DNA from: Heliocidaris erythrogramma
Lineage: Eukaryota; Echinodermata; Echinoidea; Camarodonta; Echinometridae
Direction: 5' to 3'
NCBI GenBank assembly: GCA_025617745.1
Contig: CM046864.1
Coordinates: 23,663,152-23,727,151 of the forward strand
Length of the DNA stretch: 64,000 bases
Both the position numbers and the translations under genes were made by a program. The notes below the pieces were generated by a model. It was not told the DNA's origin, searched no databases, and worked only from the letters and a program-made list of their open reading frames with translations. Each line of letters begins with the position of its first letter. Positions within the stretch are counted from its first letter, which is position 1. Positions 11,274 to 20,979 of this stretch are shown here, one piece after another.

Positions 11274-13117
11274 CCTAGTAGAAGCAGTGATACCCTTATT
11301 GTCATATTATCAATTATCATAGTACTGCTTCAACTCCTTACCACAACTGAATACTGTTCATTTATCTTCGACTTCAAAGTAGTCCAAATTTTACTCTGTT
11401 TTATGATTATCACGTATTCATCTAGGACAAAAAAAGTCCATGAATGAAGGAAAACTGCTCTGAATTATTCATTTGTATCAGAAGGTGTCTTTTAACTATA
11501 TCATGAGAGTGGTGCAATGCACCGACTGATGTTCATCCGAGGCTGATTGCATACAAACTTTGCCATTTCATCTTTTCTCCCCACTCACCCCCCAACAAAA
11601 AAAGACACGTTATAACTGGGATGCGTCATGGCAAGATAAGGGTTAATAAAGCATTTTCTATGCGGCTGAATCATGGAAATTGTGTCAAAACATTCCTCAA
11701 TGTCTTTGAAGTTCCATGCTAGCTGCCGACACCCAGTCCAGGTGGTTATAATGAAGAGCATTGGCCAATGTGCTTGTTTGCTTGTTTTATTTTCTAAATC
11801 TTATATTTAACTAAAGTTTTGAGAAAAAAAATACTTCATAGTTTATTGACATTACAACACTCAAGAAACGGCATTGCTTCCCAAGACGCAATCGAGGGGC
11901 ATACTGCCCTCTCGAGATCACGATGAGCAAAAGTTTTAACCCTGACCCGAATATATTACCGCATCCACGTGATATTTTGACAAAATATGCCTGTCCAAAT
12001 TTATTTATTTGTAGGTAAATTTACAAATTTAAGAGTTGTGCGCTTGTCTGATTGCGCTATGCACTGTTAAGCTTTTTTGTTCTTCTATTGTGTCCTTCTA
12101 TAAAACGAGCAAGTAGAGCTACACTCGGTCGAAATTTGTTTCGCTACACTGCCCTGCAGTCATTACATTTCATGCTTGCAGTTTTGACCGATCAGAGGCC
12201 TATAATCTTGATATGCGGTATAATTATAATGTAATAAAGTACATCTCTGGAGGCAAAAGGGAGATTGAATGTTTTACTTGTTGTGAGCGATAATGAGCAA
12301 CATTATTATTTGCCTTCGGTACGTCTGTAGCAGGTAAATGTAGTTAATGTATGAATACTTATTGCCTGGTAAGGGTTGTTGCTCAAGAGTAAGACGTTAT
12401 TATGCAGAAGAATGTTTTTTCTTAGGTGGTGCGGGACATAAGCTTTAGGTTGCGAAATAAACGGGCTGCTCATACCCAAATATATTTGATGGTATAAAAA
12501 AGCATGTTCAATGTGTTTTGTCATTTAGGTAACACTCGGGTATGAGGATTGGGGAAGTCGAATTGAGTATTGTTGTAGGAATTTAGATAAATGACTGGTG
12601 GTTTTCGTATGATTCGGATCGTATTTAAAATTCGCGATTGAGAATTGAATTTAAAGTGCGTGCAAAATGATTTCAAATTACACAGTGTATCTCTTCCTGT
12701 CGTTGATACGAAAATGCACACCATATAAACCTGCTTTCATCATTATCCATATTTGTTTTAATGTTCGCCCTGTTTTTGTGCTGTTTCTAAACTACATTCC
12801 TGGATAAGCCTTTTTTGGGTCCATCTTAACATTTCCGGTAACAATACGTTCCAACTTAATTTCTTTCTTTATATATTAAAGTACGAATTGATAATTTGAA
12901 CTGAGAGTCAATTTTGGTTCAAGATAAACACTATAACTCAAATTTAATAGTTCTATTGCTTAGTAGATAAAATAGGTCTACACCATAAGTCTAACTGATG
13001 TAATAACACAACAAGCTCTGCATGTCGCTTTTGGTTGTTGTTAAATGAATGGACATATACATTGTCTGATTTTTTTTATGAAGATCCAATCCAATCCCCT
13101 CCGGGATTTTTTTTTCA
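11274..13117. other. no gene recognised
   Basis: Unique AT-rich DNA with a small TCGAGGGG...CCCTCTCGA hairpin at about 11893-11916. Open frames are short and lack splice support. Confidence 0.45.
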
Positions 13118-13197
13118 TTAACCCATTGTCTATTCAATTCTTTAACTCTCATAGGCTTGATACAGGAGCCACCCAGTTCCCGTAGTCTTTGGGTTAA
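13118..13197. repeat. 72-bp MITE with perfect TTAA target duplication (copy 1)
   Basis: The element CCCATTG...CTTTGGG (13122-13193) is flanked by TTAA on both sides (13118-13121, 13194-13197). TTAA duplication and CCC/GGG ends fit piggyBac-type mobilisation. A second copy of the same length lies at 17289-17360. Confidence 0.75.
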
Positions 13198-13316
13198 AAG
13201 CACCAATATCTATGAGATGCCTGATGGAAGGTGATGGTGAAGCCGAAAAAAAAGAAAATACTGAATATGCGGTCAATTTTATCAGGGAAAACTAAAATAC
13301 ACAAATAATGACTATA

Positions 13317-13522
13317 CAGCCCTGGAAAAAATTATGGACCAAGCTTCTGTAATATAGTTACTATAATATGCATTCAAACTAATGGAAATGATTTGTCTTT
13401 GTATTTCATTGAATGAATAACAAATTCCAGCAATTGTACCTTGCTTTTATGATATTTTATTTCCTTCTTATATATAACACTTTCAGTAACCATTCTTGGT
13501 CTAATAATTTTTTCCACGGCTG
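13317..13522. mobile_element. 206-bp Tc1/mariner-type MITE with TA flanks
   Basis: Left end CAGCCCTGGAAAAAATTAT (13317-13335) and right end ATAATTTTTTCCACGGCTG (13504-13522) are inverted, continuing into GGACCAAG/CTTGGTCT. TA flanks both ends (13315-13316, 13523-13524). CAGCCnTGGAAAAAATTA is a typical Tc1-like end. No coding capacity, so it depends on a transposase elsewhere. Confidence 0.75.
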
Positions 13523-13524
13523 TA

Positions 13525-15100
13525 GACGTTAGAAAGTATTTGCTAAAACGTCCCTGGTCAAACAACGTTATCCACAACTTCAGAAGACGTTGGTAGAAAT
13601 GGAAAGATACGTCAGTAAAAATCCCGTTTATCTGTCACAGGGCAAACGGGCGAAAGGTATTTTGGTATTTCCCATCGTAACTTAACGTTGCTAAAATGAA
13701 ACGTTTTTCGCATCCCAATCAAATGTTCCTTTTTTTAATAGGGCAGAGTTTAAAGGGTGGGAGGATATCCTTTGTTTTAACCATCGCTGTAATTCAGTTA
13801 ATACGTGAAACGCATCCCTCCTACACACGCACACACATAAAAATATGCGCCCACACCGGTCACGCACCCCCACCCCGAACAAAGAAGATATAAATGAACT
13901 CACCTCGATTCAACCTAAGTTAGCAGCTTTTATAAAACATCTTTCAGAGAGAATATGTTCAAGTTGAAGTTCGAGACGGAAGAAGACACTAAGTCTCACT
14001 CATCCCATGTGGTTGCGGCAATCAAAACAAGTGATTCGATGACCATTGCTATCACTTTGACCGGATTAATGGATTAATACTGAATTTGACCCACTCCGCG
14101 GAAATACAGATTTCTTTCCCGTCTTATTTCATCAGGTTTTACCCTAAGTGTAGTCGGAGTTTGGATTCTATTTTCTAATATTGTTCAAAATCCATCATTT
14201 TAAGAATATCTAATTAATAAGAACTTTTACATAGCGTCACTCCCTTTCACAAGAGTCTCGGTCCTATAGTGGCTTCCCATTTCAGGGGAGACTATTTTTG
14301 GCCTTTGGGGTGCTTGGATATTAAAATTTATATGTTTGAAATGTTAATCAATGTGTTCATGTTCTTCAATTGAAAAGTAATATTTCTTTATTTACACGAA
14401 TCAGTAAAATTGGCAAGTAGTTACCTTCAGGCATATTTGTTGTGCTTATTATAAAATGAAATAAACAACACACAAAAAAAATACCTGTAAGAAATGATAG
14501 ATATAAAATATTTATCATTAAAATGTTACCAAATTGTTAGGCCCTACGTGGATGGACTAAACGCAAATAACGACATTCGTTGAACAGCGCCATCTGTGTT
14601 AACTAAATGATCAGGAGCAGGACACTGGCATTATAATGCATCCGAAAGAAGGAAAATGTAATTATTTGAATAAAACTCTAGCTGAACTATGGATACATCA
14701 TCGTTCTCTACAATTAAATCATTAATTATTTAAACTAGAATTATTTGTTTATTTCTGTATTAATTTTTATAGTTATTATTAATGTGACAGTAAACTGAAG
14801 CTCCTAATGCGCCATCTTTCAACATGATTTGAAAATGTCTGTGCCTCTCATTTCCCCATATGCCCCATTCTAGTTTGTAGAATTTTAGAATGTATCTGCA
14901 CGGAATTTTCCACAATGCCATGTCAAAATTAGTAGTTAGAAATAAAAACTGTTATTATTTTCACAACAAGCGTTTTGTCAGAATTCCAAATAGAAAGCAA
15001 TTAATTTTCAAATTATAATTTTAATTTAGCAATCACTGTAAGACGGCGCTGTACAAGTTCTACCAGTTAAATGCCACTTTAAACTTGTTTAAATCCAAAC
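13525..15100. other. no gene recognised
   Basis: Mostly AT-rich single-copy-looking sequence. The frames at 13.69-13.90 kb come from CA-rich low complexity. Confidence 0.45.
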
Positions 15101-15107
15101 AAAAAAT

Positions 15108-15475
15108 GGCTGCGCAATCATAATAATACATTGATCCTTGTGATAATATTGTATACCAAAATGTAATTATACTGCCATATATTTTTAGATGTTAATATCT
15201 ATCAGCATATTATAATTGTTGTTATTATTATCATTATTGTTATTATCATTATTAATAATATCATCATCATCATTATTCCTGATATTGCTTTATTAATTTA
15301 TTTATTTAGTTATTTATCATTTGTTATAGTTATTGTTAAGTCTGTTCAAATCAAGAAAATTGGCTGCATAATCATAATGATACATTGATCATTGTTAGCC
15401 TATAATATGAATTTTCCAAAACGTATTATCATCATCACCATCATCACCATCATAATTATTCCTGATATTGCTATC
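15108..15475. repeat. local direct duplication, period about 254 bp
   Basis: GGCTGCGCAATCATAATAATACATTGATC near 15108 and GGCTGCATAATCATAATGATACATTGATC near 15362 start two related blocks. Both later contain (ATC)n and ATTATTCCTGATATTGCT (near 15273 and 15456). This is a diverged tandem duplication. Confidence 0.65.
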
Positions 15476-15742
15476 TCACCTATTCCCACTCCCCCCCCCC
15501 CCCCTCTCCTTTCCTATTTTTACAATGAAATTTTCATCCAATTTTGCCTTTCCTTCTCGCTATAATATTCACTGGTGTCATTAAGTTCCTCTCCATCACT
15601 CTCTCCATTTCCCCCTGCCTCCCCTTATGGCTGCAATGTTTCTGGCTTTCTTCTACTTTTCCCCTGCATCGCTTGCATTATTTTCATTTATATGGCCCTT
15701 TTTCTCTGTGTACCTTAAATGAATTAAGAAATCGAATTAAGA

Positions 15743-17148
15743 GCAATTGTGACCCTCCACCACAAAACGACCAATAAGTCGCAATGGGAGTTTTAGAGTA
15801 AACAGCTGAAAAAGGTGATTTGGGGTGGAAATTTTTATTTTAACTTTTTTGTATTTTCTGAAAGTTCATATATTAATCTACCATCTGACAAAATTTCAGG
15901 TTAAAATACCTTGTTGAAATATGTTTTTACTCTCATTCAAAATGATCATGTTTTCCTGGACATTCAAATCTGAGTGTCAACTTGCTGGGATTGTACTTCA
16001 CATCGCTTTTCTGGTATAGCTTAAAAACTATGCACTGTCTGATATTCAAAATCTAAAGAAACATAGAAATATATCTATTCTGAAGGTATGGAAAGTTTCA
16101 ACCCAATCCAATTAGTACTTCACAGTGTATGCTAGGGAGTTTTGACTCAACCTTTTGTGCGACAAACAAAAGGACACAGATTAGGCGCTTTTAAACGGTC
16201 ACTCTTCTTTAGAGCCCGTTTTCTCTATTGTTTTGGTCATTAGCCTGTCTGACACGTTGACATTCTCATTGTAATTTAAAAGGGTTTGCTTAGTACATAC
16301 AAGACAAGTTATATATCATTTTAAAGCTTAGAATCTAAAGCCCCTATCACACCAAACTCCACGACTGCTACGACCGTCCCGACAACGCCGATTCTATATT
16401 TTTTGAAACATTTGTATGAGTCGGGGTAGAATCGTGTAAAAATACCCGAATCCCGGTTAAAAAATTATACATTCCCGTTGCTGCCACGACTCTCCCCGAT
16501 TGTGCCACGACTGATTCCCGACAGTCTCGATCCAGCCATGTACCAGCCACGACAGCACCCCGATTATACCCACGACTCTCACGACTGAGTCCCGACAGTA
16601 CCCGTTTGTGCCACGTTCTCGCCAAGACAGCGCCACGATCTATCCGATTGCGCCACGACTGAGCCACGCCACAGCCCCGATCTATCACCTTCTCTACCAC
16701 GTCCGCGCCAAGACCTATAAATACAGCCGATTTGCAAGCAGACCTCACTTTCATTTTGACTGGGCCACGACCAATCCGACAGCACCACGACTGAGCCAAG
16801 ACTGTGCCCCGACTATCCCGACCGCGCCACGTCCTCACGACGTTATAGCCACGATTTCTTAGAATCGTGAGAGTTCCCGATTATTAAGCTCCGACCTAAA
16901 AAGTCGTGACAGCCCTCCCGACCGTTCCCGACCCTCACGAACATGCCACGACTAACCCCGATCACGCCACGACCTTCCCGACTTGGCCACGACTTTTCAC
17001 CCGATTTTCCATATTTTTGAGTCGGGACTGTCGTGGCACGGTCGGGAAGCCCGGTGTGATAGTACAGTAAGCTTTCAAACTGTGTTGAAATTTAAAAAAC
17101 CCAAATTTCCGACTTATTGGTCGTTTTGTGGTGGAGGGTCACAATTGC
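15743..17148. mobile_element. 1.4-kb inverted-repeat element (outer), 38-bp perfect ends
   Basis: GCAATTGTGACCCTCCACCA and the next 18 bases (15743-15780) are exactly the reverse complement of 17111-17148. Left and right ends abut CAATTG, which may be the target duplication or part of the ends. Its interior is AT-rich noncoding DNA and carries a second inverted-repeat element at 16344-17062. The end sequence resembles a repeat I remember as abundant in echinoids; no transposase is present. Confidence 0.75.
16344..17062. mobile_element. 719-bp nested inverted-repeat element packed with CCACGAC/CCCGAC motifs
   Basis: Ends CTATCACACC (16344-16353) and GGTGTGATAG (17053-17062) are inverted; just inside, CGACCGTCCCGAC and GTCGGGACTGTCG continue the symmetry. 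The interior has dozens of degenerate GCCACGACT, CCCGACA and CCCCGAT words spaced about 8-12 bases apart, nearly all in one orientation, far more G+C rich than the host DNA. Minus-strand frames through it (16368-16838) read repetitive Arg/Ser/Trp/Val words and are unlikely to be a gene. It sits inside the outer element, so it probably inserted later. Confidence 0.7.
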
Positions 17149-17284
17149 AATACCTTATTGACTATATCCCATATAAATCATGTTCGGATAAGGTAAAACG
17201 TCATTGTAATGTCCCCACTCCAACTCGCATGTTCAACTTCTTCGCACATTTCAAAAGGTAACGTACAAGGCTATTGAAACTGCC

Positions 17285-17364
17285 TTAACCCGTTGACTAC
17301 TGAATTCTTTAACTCTCATAGGCTTAATACATGAGCCACCCTGTTTCCGTAGCCTATGGGTTGC
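17285..17364. repeat. 72-bp MITE (copy 2)
   Basis: Core 17289-17360, same orientation and length as the copy at 13.12 kb; both share TTTAACTCTCATAGGCTT and GAGCCACCC. The left TTAA (17285-17288) is intact, the right one has mutated to TTGC. Ends CCCGTTGACTAC and GTAGCCTATGGG are imperfect inverted copies. Confidence 0.75.
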
Positions 17365-20300
17365 GATTAACTTTTGAAAGTCTTTGCAATCGATATTTAC
17401 ATTCATATTGATATCTATATTCGTGCCCATGTCCCTCTCTCTCTCTCTTTCGCCTTTTCAACTTCTTTAGGAATTAATGTTCGTCCTCTCTTCCTCTCTT
17501 TTTCCTTTTCTTTCAAACAATCATTAATTTTAGATCGTTAGATCATTTGCCATGTCTTTTTTTTAATCGTTAGTGGAGTACATAAACTGGTAGGTAACGT
17601 CATGCATTTCCTAATTTTTCATTTTGAAATCAAAGTCACACTCATCTTAATTAGGAATAAAGCTGAACAAATTATTTTTCTATTTCAAAAGTAAGGTTTA
17701 TTACAGTTATTTTCTCTCATTTTTAAATGTTTTTATAACAATGACACGGTGCAAAATGTCTTAGGTAACTCCAATCAAATGATATTATGTTACATAATAT
17801 TTTACGGGTAGTTTTTAACGACCAACATGGAAAGTAAGTAACCAGTATCATAGTTGCTAAACGTAATCAATATTATACCATTGCATATTATACATTATAT
17901 AGAAGAGAGTCCTCGCTAAAAGGATTTCATGAATGGAGGAATGGATTCCATATCACACTAAACAATGAATAATCCATTTATAAATATAACGGTGATTTAA
18001 TTATTGTAACTTGCAGAGAGGGTTCACAAAAATGACTTTGATATAAATCATTTGATATATAACATGTTGGACTAACAATCAAAAGGTTAAAACTTACATT
18101 ATGGGGGGGGGGGGGGGTAGATGTTATTCATGAACAAAAACAAATTAAGTTCTCTGTAAAAACTGTTTTACAGAATTACATGTAAGATTATCCCGATATA
18201 AGGTCGATTTTGATAACAGGAGAAAATGAAATAAATTGATGAATAAAGTATCACATTAAATTGTCTCTTTTTATAAACTTGACAAGAAAGGCAGCTTTTA
18301 TTTATTTATGTATGTATGTATGTATGTATTTGTTTATTTATTTGTTTATTTATGAATGTATTTTTTTTCTTTTTTATTATTAAATATTAGACATCATCTG
18401 CTGGTGTGGTGTGTCGTTTACAAGGACAACTATTATTCATTTATTTATCTATTTTTATTATTATCATTTTATTTTTATTTATTTATTCATTTATTTATTT
18501 TTATTTTACTTTTTTTGTTGGAAGGGGGGGGGGGGATTAACCCTTAATATTTTAAGCGTATTCAATGGTAAATACGGAGTGGATGTGACGAACAATACGT
18601 ATTGCACGTTTGTCTTTAATCCTTAATTGCATATACCTATGGGAACTTTAAAAAAGTATGGGTTACAACAATGCCTTATTCATTCAAATATTATTAAATT
18701 ACATTTTGCTTCTTAAAATATGCTACAAAATACAGCCAACGTACAGCAATGAGAGTTCCCCATAAACAATGAAATGGCGCTTTTAAATTACACGTGAGAT
18801 GTGTAATTACATGACATACTTATTATGAAATATACGGAGAGAAAGAGCACCCACTTGATATCTAATTTTTTGTAAAACATAAAACGTACACAAATTAATC
18901 AAAAATCGAAACGGTCAGCATCATATTCACCTAATTTTTTTTTTAAACACACACACATATATATTTATATATTTATATGTATATACTTTCTCTACTTTGT
19001 AGCTGCATCTATATTTCAGAAGAAAAGTGCACTTTGTACAAACAGCCAATTCTACAAACCTTTCAAAGTATTCAGCAATTCAAGCCTGATTTAAAGAAAC
19101 AAAATTAATTGTACAGTTTACGCATAGTATTAAGGAATCGTTTACTAATAACATAACATTTGTATACTGCATGCACAATTGTAATGACACAATTTTGATT
19201 CTTACATTGCGTATAAACGAAACGTTTGGTATGTACTCACGATCAATAAATCGATATCTTACATCGAGTATTCATATTTGAAAATATGGTGGAACGTTTA
19301 AGCACATTTTCAAGATCATTAAAATGTAATTACTATTCATTACCATGACAGTAAATACAAGGAATTTGATTATGCATTGTGGGATCACTTTAGATTTAAA
19401 TGGCATATATAAAAGTTAATCTTAAGTTGACGTTTTCAGTGAAGATGGTCATTTATATTGAAAATGAGATTATGACAGCTAAATATTGTTTGAATTGCAA
19501 ATATTTTGATCAGAATTTATTTTGTTTTCACTCTTTCCCTTCCTTATTCATTTCCGTAGTTGTAGTGAGGGCTACAAGCACATTGAGCTTCATGCTTACG
19601 CTGCACCCCTCCTCTATCTGAAAGTTGATATTTCTCTTACACATTCCAATACATCGGAAAAAATAAAGCAATCTCAAATCATACGCATTTGAATGATCCT
19701 ATAAAAGAGGATATAGAAACTAATACACCAAACCAATCAAAACACTAAAAAATAGTTCAAGATGCCTAATTCCCTTTAAAATACAATAACCAAAACAACC
19801 AACGACTGTAAATGTGTGTTGTACAATCATGACGTGGAAGATTTAATTTTGCAATGGGGCCTTTGTAATTATACTAAGGGATTAACGAATTTCTCTTTTT
19901 GTCATCTCTTTATTTAGCTTTGTTGACCCTTAATTGATACGTTGTCATTTTGGTCTTGCTTCGTCTTAAAACAAAACAAAAAAATAATGGCTAGAACTGT
20001 ATCGAATGATGGTAGGCAAAGGGGTAATTATAAATAAAAGGGGTCAGTGATTTGCATTCCAGAATATATTTGTTATAATACAACAGGAAAACCTTCGTTT
20101 TCACGTTGAAAAGGCAACATTACTTTAAAAAACCCTTTTTTCCAAAACCCCTTGAGGAATTTTCAAAAGATCTGATCTAAAAATTTTCCAGTAATCATTA
20201 CTCGTCAATTTCACACTACAATTCTTTCTCAGTAATATTTTTTTTTGTTGTTGTTGTAAATTTCAAACATCTAAACTCACTGCTAGCGTTCTTTTCATTA

Positions 20301-20428
20301 CACAACAATCATTTGCACTTTATCTATGAAGTTTGTCGACAAGATGATTTGAGATTGAGCTCTGAAATTTACAAGAGAACTATTAAAAAAGCTACTGAAA
20401 TAATGAGCGTAGCAAAAAATACATATAA
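17365..20428. other. AT-rich DNA with TTTA-type low complexity, no gene recognised
   Basis: Includes a G run at 18103-18117, (TATG)/(TTTA) repeats at 18300-18520 with a G run at about 18523-18535, and otherwise unremarkable sequence. A 41-bp segment at about 19555 resembles one at about 37146. Confidence 0.5.
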
Positions 20429-20434
20429 TTTAAT
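20429..20434 (-). promoter_or_regulatory. possible polyadenylation signal (ATTAAA) of the peptide gene
   Basis: TTTAAT on the plus strand reads ATTAAA on the minus strand, about 290 bases past the stop codon. No AATAAA lies between it and the stop; the next AATAAA on that strand is near 19,910. In an AT-rich region such hexamers arise by chance, so this is only a candidate. Confidence 0.25.
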
Positions 20435-20720
20435 GATGAGGTAAACAGATAAGTCTACCAGATTCAGCGCGGCTGTTGTGTTTGTTTTAGTTTAATTTTT
20501 TAGAATTTCTTTTTCCCGAATTCATGTTTTATGTCCTTTAACTGCCAAATGAATGCACACATAGGTTTCAATGACAATTTGATCTAGAAACAGATCATAA
20601 AAAAATAAATTGAGAGAAAGAGGGATCCTCTTTCTTCCCATTAAGCCCGAGATCTACAATGGAACACTAACGAGGACACCATTAACAACCGAATATACAG
20701 ATGCAATGTGGTTGCCATGG

Positions 20721-20979
20721 TTACATGTCTTCGAATGTCTCATTTTCAAGGTCATCGAGCATCGCGCGGATAAGGAGCAACTTCAGTTCTTTTGTTCTCA
20801 GTTCCTCGACCTCTTGCTCCCGTGTGTCGAGAAGAGCCTGTGTGTCTTCATCCAACCCCTGCCAGCCGTTAGCGGGCGCCCTATCACCGTAGATTTGTTC
20901 GTCCTTGAGTTCTGGTTGATCTTCGGTTCTTAGCTCCTTTTCCCAATCGCCAGTTCCATCCGAAACGTCACCTTCCGTC
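20721..20979 (-). CDS. coding exon 3 of the peptide precursor (acidic C-terminal region)
   Basis: It begins after a clean TTTCATTTTTACAG acceptor (AG at 20981-20980) and runs 259 nt to TAA at 20723-20721. It encodes residues 59-143, rich in Glu and Asp, with a Leu/Glu-rich segment (about 104-138) likely to be helical. It has few basic pairs, so it is probably a spacer or sorting region rather than a source of more peptides. The frame also stays open upstream into the GA-rich intron, which is not coding. Confidence 0.78.

Noticed and set aside
16368..16838. 156-codon minus-strand open frame
   Set aside because: Lies wholly in the CCACGAC-motif element; its Arg/Ser/Trp/Val repeats follow from the DNA motif, and other frames are open too.
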